Shown here: in pieces, positions 43,101-55,200 of the stretch
Layout: each line of letters starts with the position of its first letter
Numbering within the stretch: position 1 is the stretch's first letter
NCBI GenBank assembly: GCA_030144725.1
Contig: JASKMD010000021.1
Location: 3,610,528-3,674,527 of the forward strand
Origin: Haematococcus lacustris
Taxonomy: Eukaryota > Chlorophyta > Chlorophyceae > Chlamydomonadales > Haematococcaceae
Direction: 5' to 3'
DNA length: 64,000 nt
Translations under genes and position numbers: made by a program
The notes under the pieces: model-generated
Told to the model about the DNA's origin: nothing
Databases searched by the model: none
What the model saw: only the letters and a program-made list of their open reading frames with translations

Positions 43101-44921
43101 TTGAACTCTGCACCGTAGTTGATGCGCAGGCGGTGGGGGAACAGGCGCCTGGGGGTCAGGCAGGTGCAGCACCAGGTACTGATGAGGCACCGCATGTGTA
43201 CTGAGTGGCCAGGAGCAAACCCAGGTATGCGCCCTGACCTTGCCCTCCTGCCGCCCTGACCTACCTCCCTTCCACTGCACAGCCCTTTCAGATGGGTTCC
43301 TCTACTCCAGGCCCTGACCCCCAACTCTGGACCCGCCCTCCTGCCCCCTACCCCTGCCTTCCTGCCCCTGCCCTTCTGCCCCTGCGCAACCATTTGCTTA
43401 AACGCCCTTGTACACCCCACCCCCTGTTGCTGCCCTACACCACCCCTCCACACAGGCACCCCCCATGCCCTGATTTCCCCACCCCTTCCCCTATTCTTCC
43501 CTGCCTTGCCCCATTACCCCCTGCCTTTCCCTGCCCTGCTCTACCCCCTGCTCAAGCCCCTCCTCAGCCCACCTGGCTTCTGCAGCCAGCTCCTGCTCCA
43601 GCTGCTGCTGCCCCACCAGGGCACTGCGCAGGTACAGTTCCTCCGCCCCTTTCACGCTGTGCAGCTGTGCGGAGGCCTGAGGTGCCCTACTGGCAGTGGT
43701 GGACACGTGGCCTGCACTGACCCCAGCGGGTGGGGCTGAGATGTGCCAAGTGCCGCGGAATGGCGCGCAGTGGGCCCTGTTGAAAGAGGTTGACACTCCC
43801 AGCTCCTTCAGGGCCAGCAGGGCTCTGCGTGCAAGGTGGGCAACCCCAGGCAGGCGTGCAGGCAGGCAGGCAGGCATGACTAGCGGCGTGCAGGGCGTGC
43901 AGGCAGGAGATTGGGCGGGCAGGAAGGGCAGGCGGGCGGGCAGCGTCCTTGGTGCCAGCCTTGCTCTGTCACTATAGCCTGACACTCAGAGGGTTAGGGT
44001 TAGGGTTAGGGCTAGGGTAGGGCTGAACCTTAACCTGACCCTGATCCCTTGCACCAGCCTGGCACTCGGATGGGGTCCTGTAAAGAGGCTGGCAGCCTGG
44101 ATGCTTCTCACTGTCCAGGCACTAACCTGCTGCTTAGCAGAATGGGGTAGTCCAGCTCGCTGCCTGCAGGGCGGGCGGCGGGGTGTGGCTTGCGTTCATA
44201 GATGTCCACCTGGTACCCCCTGCTTGTGCATGCCATGCAAGCGCTTGGGCTGGCATGCACATGGTGCATGGTCAGGCTGAGGGAGACGCACACTAGTGTG
44301 CACGCCTTGGCACTGTTACAACACTGTCCTGGTCCCAAAGCAACCTCTGACCCTTACCTGCCTATTCTCAATGTATTGCTGGCAAAAACCCGGATACATT
44401 CGCTTGGGGTCAGGGGTATCTGGACTATCTCTGCTGCTTCTTGGTCAGATGACAGCATGACAGCTGCCCACTACTTGCATGCATTGCCTGCAACGATTTG
44501 GCTGGCTGCATGCCCTGCTGTGCCTGTCAGCATCCATGTGTCCTGCTAGGCAAGCATCAAGGATGGTCACAACAGGGTGGCCGTGCAGAGCAAGGAGGGG
44601 GCGCACCTGCGGGCCATGTACATGGCAGCCATGAGCCCCGTCACTCCTCCTCCAATGACTGCCACCCAGGTTGCAGAAGGTATGCTGTAGGCACAAGAAG
44701 CTCACAAAGGCAGACTGTCTAGTTTGTGGGATACAGCTAGGCAGGCACGGACGCCAAGCGCAAAGCCTTGCTGTTGTTGATGTTACTGAGCGATATAGAA
44801 CACTACCTCAGCATACCAGCAGTCGGCTCGACAGCAGTACAAACACGCACAATTTGGGTCGGTCGTCCTCATCGTCGCTGTCTTCTGCGTCTGGCACGAC
44901 ATCAGCTGGGTCCAGCACCAT
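37101..44921 (-). CDS. Class A FAD-dependent monooxygenase, kynurenine 3-monooxygenase-like
   Basis: Exons: 44921-44851, 44684-44607, 44219-44127, 43824-43573, 43148-43045, 42161-42082, 41296-41210, 40959-40840, 40524-40378, 40174-40049, 39627-39532, 38978-38931, 38168-38124 (weak acceptor) and 37223-37101. Phase is continuous, giving 489 aa, a usual size for the family. Motifs: FAD-binding GGGVTGLMAA (35-44) with Glu58 at the end of the second strand (GYQVDIYERK), DG motif GADGAESCVR (213-222) and GD motif LLGDAAHAM (372-380). The last exon encodes a hydrophobic helix (about 450-470, ILAVLALVAVLM). Such enzymes use NAD(P)H and O2 to hydroxylate aromatic substrates. A C-terminal membrane anchor and the SSRALLALKELG stretch point to kynurenine 3-monooxygenase, which is anchored in the mitochondrial outer membrane. 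The start could instead be the in-frame ATG at 45155, adding 78 residues. Confidence 0.8.
39861..40019. repeat. (GGTGT)n pentanucleotide array, ~31 copies
   Basis: Perfect GGTGT units inside the intron between exons 40174-40049 and 39627-39532 of the monooxygenase gene. Confidence 0.95.
41389..41571. repeat. (CAGGGT)n hexamer array, ~30 copies
   Basis: Perfect CAGGGT units in the monooxygenase intron 41297-42081. They are flanked by GGGGCA units and identical in unit to 16861-16946. Confidence 0.95.
41709..41822. repeat. GGCCTACATCACGTGCA minisatellite
   Basis: Five to six copies of a 17-base unit containing CACGTG (an E-box/G-box palindrome), some diverged to CATCACGGC. It lies in the same intron as the CAGGGT array. 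Confidence 0.85.
43989..44012. repeat. Interstitial (TTAGGG)3
   Basis: GGGTTAGGGTTAGGGTTAGGG lies in a monooxygenase intron (43825-44126). Too short to be a telomere; a chance or healed insertion. Confidence 0.8.
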
Positions 44922-45328
44922 CGATGCTGACTTGCACACGTGGGAGGCTGCGGTTCTCAGCCCACGGTTCCTTGCCACGAGAAACTGCTGTTTCTGGCGC
45001 TGCACTCGTTGTTCCCCGAGTTGGTGTAGGGCGATGGGCCATTGCACCTGGAACGGTTGACCCCGCCAGCCGTTTGCACAAAATTGGGCGTGTGGACAGA
45101 GCCTCATTGTCCAGCTGTCCACGAAGATTGCTTGCAAACCTGCAGATAGGAGCATGCATGGATAATGTTTTACGACGAACCATACCCTGCACCTTGTACC
45201 TTGTACCCTACGTTTATAGGGTGTAGCAAGTATAGAAGCAAAGCTGAGACAGCGCTACAATATAGTTGGTTATGTCGTTATGGGGATGGGGATGGAGTGA
45301 AGTCCAGTTGTGTGAAGATTGCGTGCTA

Positions 45329-45403
45329 ACTTAGCACTGCTAAGCCTAGTTAGACTTAGCACTGCTAAGCCTAGTTAAACTTAGCACAGCTAAGCCTGGT
45401 TGG
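45329..45403. repeat. Three tandem hairpin units (CTTAGCACTGCTAAG)
   Basis: ACTTAGCACTGCTAAGCCTAG-like units repeat three times at about 30-bp spacing; each has the near-palindrome CTTAGCA-C-TGCTAAG. Located in the monooxygenase 5' flank. No function can be assigned. Confidence 0.85.
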
Positions 45404-45732
45404 AACTATCACTTCTCAATGGCTTGCGACGTTTGTTGTGACGAAGCCTGTGTTTGTTTGGGTGCATACAGTCAGAATCACAGCAAACTCAGGTCAAGCA
45501 CAGTCTATCCTTCCACTTCAAGAGTTGAAATGACAACGCAGTAGACGCAGTAGAGGCAACGACTGTCTTACACCCACAGTAAGAATAGCAACGACTACAT
45601 TCACCAATTCTGCACACAATGAAAACAATCAGAACAAAACAAGACTGAAGCAAATAGGCAGTAATGCAGACGTCCGGCCCTATCTAACATGCACGATTCA
45701 CATGTTTTACCATGCCACATCCGACCTCATGA

Positions 45733-45737
45733 TTACA
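45733..45737 (-). terminator. Candidate TGTAA poly(A) signal of ABCG gene
   Basis: TTACA on plus, TGTAA on minus, 249 bp beyond the stop at 45986-45988. It is the nearest such motif found downstream. Assignment is positional only. Confidence 0.4.
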
Positions 45738-45985
45738 CCGGCTTCTGGTAGAGCTCTGTTCCCACAACCACGTTACCTGACACGTCCATCCACTGAGCCC
45801 TTTGCTTCACCTCGCCCAGAACTCATTGCATCACGTGCCACTCATATTACTCTACACACCAGCATCACCAGCCCACCTGCTGTACAACACAGACTCTCCC
45901 TGTGGCAACTTTACGATGTCACATGACAGCATGCCATGGGGCTACAGATTGCATGACGCCTCATGACAAACCCCAGCTGCTGGCC

Positions 45986-48900
45986 CTAACCAGGTAGCAA
46001 CAGCCACCTTAACTTGTATAAAGCCGTAGAGCAGCTGAGAGGTTGCAGAGCAAGCCCCAACGGCCACTGGTGCTTGCACATTGTTGATGATGCTGATGCT
46101 GGTATTGCTGAGAAAAGGAGCACCTGCTGAAAGGGATGAGGGCCTGGGGAAAGGGATGAGGCCCCAGAGATGAGGCCCCAGAGCAGCCCCAGAGAGAACC
46201 TCACCCCAATGGAGAGTACCATGAAGCCAACCAGATCACCCTGCACAGTCCACCCCATCCTTCTCACCCCACACCCTCGTGCCCGCAAAAGCCCGGGTGG
46301 CCAGGCACATGGACGCTGCTTACAAACCTGTTTGCATGAGACGCTCACCCCTGCATGACCCTTTCTTACGTTCCACTTTACCAACAAGGGGGGATGGGCG
46401 CAGCAAGCAGCTAGTTTGCGGCTATGCAGAGACACCCACCCCCTGGGTACACGGCCAGGCCCATGAGCCCCCACTCAAAGGTTAGTCCCAAGGACAGGTC
46501 CCTAAAGGTTGCGCTGGCTGCTGGTTGTCTTCCAGCGCAGCACGATGTAGGTGGCCCACCTGCAGCACACCACCACCATCACCATCACCATCCCCGCATT
46601 GCCAACGCACGCCTTTCACCTGGTACTTAAGGTCTCAGCACACAACCAGCATTTGTCGACCCATGGCTGCTGGACCCTTTCAGCACACAACCACCATATG
46701 ACGACCCATGGCCGCCTGTGGGGCCTCGACGCTTTCAGCACACAACCATCATGTGACAAACAGCCACAAGGGGTTCAAGAACATGGGTGTCAGGCCTCAA
46801 CCTTTGCCATGCCCTTGCCAGCTTGCCTGTCAGAGGACCAAGCCGCACCCCAACCCCACAGCCCCCCGCACCACATGCCACAGCAGCAGCCCCACCACCT
46901 CAAGTCCATTGGTGTGATGATGATGAAGAGCATCAGTCCTTATCAATGGTGGGTTCATGTCTGCCTGCCTGGTCTTACTGTAGGCCTCTCCATGTCTGCC
47001 TTGCCTGCCTGCCTGGTCTTACTGTAGGCCTAACCCCCTGCCTGGCTGCACTCTCACCTCAAGATGATCAGCATGGCCAGCAGCACCAGCACCTCCGGGT
47101 ACACGGCCTCATTGGGATCCGCGGTCAACCTCAGTGCTGACTGCACCGCAGCCAGGAGCACAGCACAGCTCAGCTCAACTGGAGCAGGTAGACAGGGCTG
47201 CCAGCAGCACAGCACACGGCTAGTGCAAGCAACAAGGTGTGATATGCATGTATGATGTGTCATGTGTTACCCAGCAGCGGGTGGCTGTGTGGTGCTTCAC
47301 TGGTGAGAAATGCATACAATCGTAATAGGACAGTAGGAGGAGCAGCAGCAACAAGGGCTGTGACAGTGTCGCTGGCCATAACACCAGCAGCGAGCCAGCA
47401 GCGAGCCAGCAGCAGCGCAATGCAAGCCAGGCATCACTGGCAACAACAACTGTCTGGACTGCAAACCTGCCTCCTGCCCCCTGCCCCTTGTGCAGCTCAT
47501 CTTGCCCTGCTCACTGCCTTAAATGTGGCCATGCACCCCATGTTTGCTTGACTTCCACTCACCAGCCCACTGCTGGCCCAATACGGGTGGTGAGCCTATG
47601 TGGGCTTTCCTGCGGGCTATCATGCAGCTGGCCTGGGCCAGGGGCTTTCACACTCCTTCATCATCAATCTGAACCTTGTAGCTTTCCTAGAGCCAGTCAA
47701 GGCTGACCAGCACTGCCTTATTCGCCTGCTGCCCAGCAGCAGCAACCCACCAACCCTTCCACCTGCCGCCCATTCCCCAACCCCCACCCCCTGCCCCCCG
47801 CCCCTCACCCCTCACCCCACCCACCTGAAGATCTGTGACAACCAGGCAGCCGCCATTAGGACCCAGCTGGCTGCAGTCCGTCAGGCTGGTGTGCCTGAAT
47901 TGGATCTTGGTCAGCAGGTTGTTGCCTAAGCAACGCAGCGCACAGCACAACACAACAGGGATAGCACTACTCCTACTCAGGCACTTTGCCACCATGTGAC
48001 AATGCGTGTGTGGGCTGGGGTGGGCTGGGCTGGGCTGGGCTGGGCTGGGCTGGGCTGGGCTGGGCTGGGCTGGGCTGGGCTGGGCTGGGCTGGGCTGGGC
48101 TGGGCTGGGCTGGGCTGGGCTGGGCTGGGCTGGGCTGGGCTGGGCTGGGCTGGGCTGGGCTGGGCTGGGCTGGGCTGGGCTGGGCTGGGCTGGGCTGGGC
48201 TGGGCTGGGCTGGGCTGGGCTGGGCTGGGCTGGGCTGGGCTGGGCTGGGCTGGGCTGGGCTGGGCTGGGCTGGGCTGGGCTGGGCTGGGCTGGGCTGGGC
48301 TGGGCTGGGCTGGGCTGGGCTGGGCTGGGCTGGGCTGGGCTGGGCTGGGCTGGGCTGGGCTGGGCTGGGCTGGGCTGGGCTGGGCTGGGCTGGGCTGGGC
48401 TGGGCTGGGCTGGGCTGGGCTGGGCTGGGCTGGGCTGGGCTGGGCTGGGCTGGGCTGGGAATGGTGCGCTTCAATGTGTGCACACATATACACAGCACAA
48501 GCTCTGTGAAGTGATGGCAGGCAGATGGCAATGGTATGGTGATGGTGGGTTTACACCACCAAGTCTGCCTGCATGAGTGCATTCAGCCCATTAAGCCAGG
48601 CAAGCTCACCCCAGTAGATGAAGCTGAGGTAGCGCAGCCAGCGAATCCACACAGGCACGTCACGCACATAGTAGCCTGCGCAGACAAGACAAATCCGGGC
48701 AGCACCTGCTGATCCAGAAATGAATAAGCAGGCCACACCCTGGGTCCACCCCCCCCAGTCATACTCGGGACACATCAGTAGGTCACACCCCTGGTCACAC
48801 CCCTGGTCACACCCCTGGTCACACCCCTGGTCACACCCCAGTTGACCAGCTATAAGCCAGGGGCGCCCAGGTGAAGACAAGCAGCCACAGCGCAGGGAGA

Positions 48901-49188
48901 AAAATGCTGCAGCTGCGGCAGCTTCTGTCAGCAGCAGGCTGACTTTTAAAAAGTGACTCACCCAGAGGATCACACTCGCCCCATCACTGCTATCATCCTC
49001 ACACAAAAAGGCAAGCAGCCAAGACCTTCCTGTGGCATAGTCCATACCCCCCAGCCGCCTAATCTACTCACCCACCTCCCACCAACATGAGGGACAGCAT
49101 GATCACCGTAGTCACGGTCTGTGCAGTCTTGGGCACCATGAACAGCCCACCGATCAGCAGACCCCTACACCCGAACAACAGCAGCAGC

Positions 49189-49219
<31 letters not shown>

Positions 49220-52200
49220 ACATCACCGCACGTCCTTCTCACACACATTTTACTCTGGCTGCTTTACGTCGCACCGCTGAGGCGAGGCAGGTGTGCAGTG
49301 GAGTCAGGGACATCAGGTACAGGGATCAACTCCCCGTCCCTGCATCCCACATTGCACCCCATCCCAACCCCTATACCCTCACCTGTGTGGGCTGGCGGTG
49401 TGGGCTGCTGTGTCTGGACCCTGCCCCTGCCGCATACCCTACATAGCGAAGAGCTGTCACTCAGCCCTGATGCCTGACTAGGCACCTTACCTGCTGCTCA
49501 GCAGGCCCACCTCCTCCTCTGACCCCTTGTCCCCTGACCCCTTCTCTCCTAACCCTTCCTCCCCTGGCCCCTACTCAGCCCCACCCCTCCTCCCCTGACC
49601 CCTCCTCCCCTGACCCCTCCTCCCCTGACCCCTCCTCCCCCCACCCTTCCCCAGCCCCACCCACCAGCCTTGGGCCACCAGCACCACCAGCAGCATGCTG
49701 AGCCAGTTGCCAAAGAAGGCTCCTGCTTCAGGCCGCAGACCACCAAACCAGTACACCACGACGACAAAGAGGGTTGGGTACAAGATCTGTCAACACCAGG
49801 ACAGCAGCAGCAGGTCAGCAGCAGGTCAGCAGCAGGTCAGCAGCAGCAGCAGCAGGTCAGCAGCAGGTCAGCAGCAGGTCAGCAGCAGGTCAGCAGGAGC
49901 AGCAAGGGCGCCTGATTAGCGGGCAGTGGGTGCAGCTAAAAACAAGAAAGAAATGAGGCGAGGGAGTTAGGATCTACATGCAGCCCTACCACCAGCCAGG
50001 CAGAGTTTGTGGGGCGGCAAGGGGGGACAGCCCAGCAGTGGATAGCCCAGCTTAATGAGGTGGCCTGGATGAGGTGGCAGGGTGGGCTGGGAAAGCACGA
50101 GAAGGCGGGGCAAGCAAGCCAGGTGACTGCAAAGGCCTCAAGCCTGGGATGCTGCATATGGTCGAGGAGGGACAGTGAAAACACGGGAAAATGTAAGAAA
50201 GCTGAAGGCAGGTCAGCCACGGAGCCAGGGGCATGGTACTGTTGACGAGCAGGAATCAGGAAATGGGCTACTCTGTGGCTGATCCCCTGCTAAGCTGAAC
50301 AACAATATCCCTTTACAATGTCGTATATTATATTGCAAGGGAAGGAAGGATCTCTGCTTATTGCTGTGATATCCAGCCCAAAAACTTGATTCTCCGCATT
50401 GCCTGCTGAAGTGAACAGCGGTGTATATATCGGCAGCCATGTGAGTGGGGGAGAGAGGGAGCAGGCGAATGCGTGAACTTTCCAGAGCAGGCAGCTTCCA
50501 GGCTGCGGACCAGTCAGCAAGTAGAGAGACTCAAGGTCAAATAGATAGTGAGGTGGTGGGAGGGCAGCCGGGACTGGCAGCCGGTTGGTGGGTGAGGGAA
50601 TAAACAGTGTGAATAGTGTGGCTTTTTTTAAACCGGCAGATACAGATATGAGGACCAGCCAGTGAGAAGCCAGGTAAGGGGAGTACATGGGGTGGTGGGG
50701 TGCGCTCTGGGTCTGGCAGCCGTTCTCGCACCTCAATGGGCAGGTCCGCGCCTGTACGTGCAATGTAGTAGGCTGACAGCTTGCTGCAGACAAGGCAGGC
50801 AAGGCAGGCAGGGGGGTCAGCTTGGGTTGCCAGGGAGGTCAGTGGGAGAGGGGTCAGGGGAGGCAGCAGGGGTCAGGGGAGGCAGCAGGGGTCAGGGGAG
50901 GCAGCAGGGGTCAGGGGAGGCAGCAGGGGTCAGGGGAGGCAGCAGGGGTCAGGGGAGGCAGCAGGGGTCAGGGGAGGCAGCAGGGGTCAGGGGAGGCAGC
51001 AGGGGTCAGGGGAGACAGCAGGGGTCAGGGGAGGCAGCAGGGGTCAGGGGAGGCAGCAGGGGTCAGAGGAGGCAGCAGGGGTCAGGGGGTGGACAGCAGC
51101 AGCATGGAGTGACCATGGGGAGGGTAGGGGCCGATGGGGGGCAGAGGTGAGGTGAGGGGGCACATGCGTGGGTTGGGGAGGAGGTGGAGGGGAGGGGATG
51201 GCAAGGAAGGTGTTGCGAGGTGTGGTAAAGGATGGTGTGGGGGGGGGCTTGGCAGCAGCAGGCCAGGGTAGGGGATGAGCAGAGGGAGGGGTGGAGGCAT
51301 GGGGGGCAGGGGGGGGAGGGGTCACTCACTACATGCCGGACGGCCGCTCTTTGGTGAGCATTCTGAACTCATCAGGGAAGGTGAACAGGGACGCGAACAA
51401 TGTCCTGGGCAGGGTGGGCAGGGCAAGCGGGGCAGCATCCATACCCAGTCAGCAGACCCACCCCAGCCGCCCCGACACGAGTCCATTGACTGACTACAGC
51501 CAAGCAACTGACCCACCCAAAGCAAGGGCACCGTGGGCAGGGCCCCTCCTTCCTCCCCCTCGTGTGCTGCTGACCACCAGCCAGCCAGTCCAGCCAGCCA
51601 ATAGGTGTGGGCAACCCCCAGGTCATGCCTCTAGCATCCCTGACTCCTTGTACGGGCAGCGCCTCTCCCTGCCCCTAGCCTCCCTGAATCTTAATGCACG
51701 CAGCGCCCCAGCCAGTCATAGGTGTGGTGGTGCCCAGCCAGCCAGTCCTCTCACCTGAATGAGGGGAACAGCAGCTCAAAGAACAGCAGGCCCAGGATGT
51801 CCGCTGCGCCTGCAACGTCCCCGTTGCGCCCACGCTGCCACCAAAGCAGCCTGCAAGGCAGGCAGGCAGGCAGGCAGGGGTGCCATCAGCATTGGCATGG
51901 CCAGCATGCCTCCATACAGCCAACATACATTGACACACACATGGAGGTTCGCCTGACCAAGATGATGGATGAGGCAATAACATGTTACATACTGGGATGG
52001 GGTGGGTAGGGTGAAGAGTGACATGCCATATCACACCAGGCACGGCAGTGTGACCGCCTGCTATGTCTTGCAAGCAGGGCTGCACGGGTGCAAGTGAGCT
52101 TTGCAAAGTCCATGTGTTGAGACTGGACCCCCTACCCTGCCTCGTTCCCTGCCACATTGCCTGCAGCCACCAGACCATCCTTTCTCGTCTTATGCAGGCA

Positions 52201-55200
52201 GGGTTGTGCAGGTGCAGTTGAGCTGATGAGCTGGGCATGCAAGCAGCATCACGTGAAGAAGCAGCAAGCGACTGTATACATTAAGCCTGGCCATAATTGT
52301 ACACCATACTAAACATATATCATATAAACATATATTACCCACAATGTCACCCAGCCAGCCAGCCACATGCCACCCAGCCAGCCAGCCAGCCACATGCATA
52401 TGAACACATTGGTTTGTTTGCTAACCAGCATCCGCCACACTGAGTGCTATGGTCCAGCAGCAGCGGCTACGTCATTGACCATGTGGACCTGCCCTGGTGT
52501 GACCACACGGTTGGCTGGAGTGGTATTTAAAAAAACGGCTATCAATGTCACCAACGTCAACAGATGCTATGCTATGCGGTGGCGGTGGCAGTGGTGGTGC
52601 CACATCTTCATAAAGCACTCCAGCCTAGCAGCAGCTGTCATACCCAGCCTTGCAGAGTTTCCCCTCAAACACGCACCCAGTGATTGCGGCCACCAGGAAC
52701 ATCTGCACCAAGTTCTGGCCGCTCAAGGATTCGAACCTGGGTGGGACACAAGCCAGGGTCAGGGCAGGTGATGCACATGCAACAGCTGCAACAAACAGCA
52801 GTCAGTATGCTGGATCACTGTGATAAAGAAACCCTTCTCCCCTCCCTCCCTTCTCTCCCCTGCCTCCCCTGCCTCCCCTCCCTCCCCCCCCCTTCCCCTC
52901 CCTCCCCCCTCTCCTCCCTCCCCCCCCTTCCCCTCCCTCCCCCCCTCTCCTCCCTCCCCCCCCCTTCCCCTCCCTCCCCCTTCTCCCCTCCCTCCCCCCC
53001 CTCCCCCACCCCCTCCCCCTCCCTCCCCTCCCCACTCGCCACTGTTGCAGCCCACCTGCGTACTTTCACCGCGCGCTGCCACAGCACCGCCACCTGCTGC
53101 CAGAAGGGTGCTCCATCACGCACTAGGCCTGCCCCGCCTGCCCCGCCTGCCTTCCCCCCTGCTTCAGAAGTAGCGCTGATGGTCTTAGGTAGGGGGTGTG
53201 AGAGGGGCAGGGGGCTGGCCTTGCTTGGGGGCAGGGCTGCGGTGGGGGGGGAAGGGGAGTCAGGCAGGGGCCCGCCGGGACACAGGTCTGTGGCTGCATG
53301 CATGCATGCATGCATGCATGGCATGCAAGACATGGCAACAGGTCAGGCTCGGCACCAAGACCTTTGTTCTATGCACATCATGTTGCATCATGCTGTAACA
53401 CAAAGAATAGAAAATAAAATAGAATTGGAACCTTGATACAGCATTGCCCTACACCCACCAGCATCGCCAACCTGCGTTGCCTTGTAGCCCCAATCCCTGT
53501 TCCACCTCATATTAACCCCAGCCACCAAGATATGGGTAGGCATGGAGTCATGTATGCAGTCATGACAGCATCAGACATGCAGACATGACAGCACCTGTTG
53601 GTGGACCACGTCCAGTCCTTCGCTGTCCCTCAAATCTCACTCCCCTGACCTCACTCCCCTGACCTCACTCCCCTGACCTCACTCCCCTGACCTCACTCCC
53701 CTGACCTCACTCCCCTGACCTCACTCCCCTGACCTCACTCCCCTGACCTCACTCCCCTGACCTCACTCCCCTGACCTCACTCCCCTGACCTCACTCCCCT
53801 GACCTCACTCCCCTGACCTCACTCCCCTGACCTCACTCCCCTGACCTCACTCCCCTGACCTCACTCCCCTGACCTCACTCCCCTGACCTCACTCCCCTGA
53901 CCTCACTCCCCTGACCTCACTCCCCTGACCTCACTCCCCTGACCTCACTCCCCTGACCTCACTCCCCTGACCTCACTCCCCTGACCTCACTCCCCTGACC
54001 TCACTCCCCTGACCTCACTCCCCTGACCTCACTCCCCTGACCTCACTCCCCTGACCTCACTCCCCTGACCTCACTCCCCTGACCTCACTCCCCTGACCTC
54101 ACTCCCCTGACCTCACTCCCCTGACCTCACTCCCCTGACCTCACTCCCCTGATCTCACTCCCCTGATCTCACTCCCCTGATCTCACTCCCCTGATCTCCA
54201 GATCCCTCTACACCGGACCATAATCATTCCCTCTCTTTATCATACTTGACTACCCCAGCCATGACCACCGCACAGCTCCCCCCTCCACTTCCCTTCACCT
54301 TCACCACTCCATCCACCATACACCACAACGACACCACTTGCCGCCAGCCCCTCAACCTCCTCATTCCCCACCTGCCCTTCTTTGCTTCACCACCCCTGCC
54401 AGGAGTGTCATGACGGCAGGCCCACTCACCAGGAGCACCATGCAGCGCACCCACTGCCGATGTCCCGCAAATCTGTTGCGACCGCCGCGGCACCACCAGT
54501 CGCACCCCCACCAGCATGGCCCCGACTGCATCCCCGCTGGTTTGGGACTTCAGGCGCCCCTGACCCCCCAGGGCGCCCCCCAGGCCCCCCCCCGCGCCCT
54601 GCTGCTTTTACTCCATGCAGGGACCCCTCCCCCCCCTCTTCCAACTCATCCATGCTCACGGTGAACCCCCCCCGATGACCTAAGTACCAGGACTCGTAGG
54701 TCGTGTACAGGGCACGCACTGCGCGACAACAGTAATGGGCAGCAGCTGTGTGGCAGCTGTGCAGCAGCTGGGTTTAGAAGGGTGGAAGCTGGACAGAAGT
54801 TGTGTGGCAGCTGGGTGCAGGTGGGGAGGTTGGTGATGGGCACACTCAGAATAAGTGGGGCATTGCAGGTTTGGTGTAAGAGGCAGAGATGGAGGCAAAG
54901 ACGCTCACCTGCCACTGGGCCGCGCATCTTGTTCACATACTGCTGCCGGCGGTTGGCCTGCACATCCTCTTGCTCGCTCGTATGTGCATTTACTCCACAA
55001 GAGGCCGCAGCTTGGGCTGCACCTGGTGCTGACGGGTCGTGTGTCACCTCACCCAGGGCGCAGTCCAAGATGTGGTCTGCATGCAAGCATGTCAGTGCAT
55101 GCACCCCATGCAAACAAACCCTATGCAAGCACGCCCATGTCGCTAACCTAGGTCGTCACAGTACTGGGACCACCAACATACCAGAGCCATGGCAGGTGGT

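Larger units (their letters stand above)
44922..45985. other. Intergenic region between monooxygenase and ABCG genes
   Basis: It holds the monooxygenase 5' flank, possibly with N-terminal coding up to 45155 or a transit-peptide-like frame at 45174-44930. A hairpin repeat follows at 45329-45403, then the ABCG 3' flank. No other gene is supported. Confidence 0.5.

Noticed and set aside
43989..44012. TTAGGG repeats as a telomere or chromosome end
   Set aside because: Only three units, inside an intron of a gene with exons on both sides.
44930..45192. Transit-peptide-like frame (MHAPICRFASNL...) as monooxygenase N terminus
   Set aside because: It stays open to a stop near 44905 in a different frame from the exon that splices correctly into IPSATWVAVIGGG. 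Kept only as a possibility needing RNA evidence.
47687..48582. GWAGL and SPAQP repeat proteins
   Set aside because: Artefact of the GGGCT array, which lies inside an ABCG intron with phase-matched exons on both sides.
50848..51087. Regular 19-bp repeats as a CRISPR array
   Set aside because: Units are contiguous with no spacers, in a eukaryotic intron.
52730..52740. GGTTCGAATCC on the minus strand, a perfect tRNA B-box
   Set aside because: No A-box, no acceptor stem, and the motif spans an ABCG splice acceptor and exon (FESLSGQN). Coincidence.
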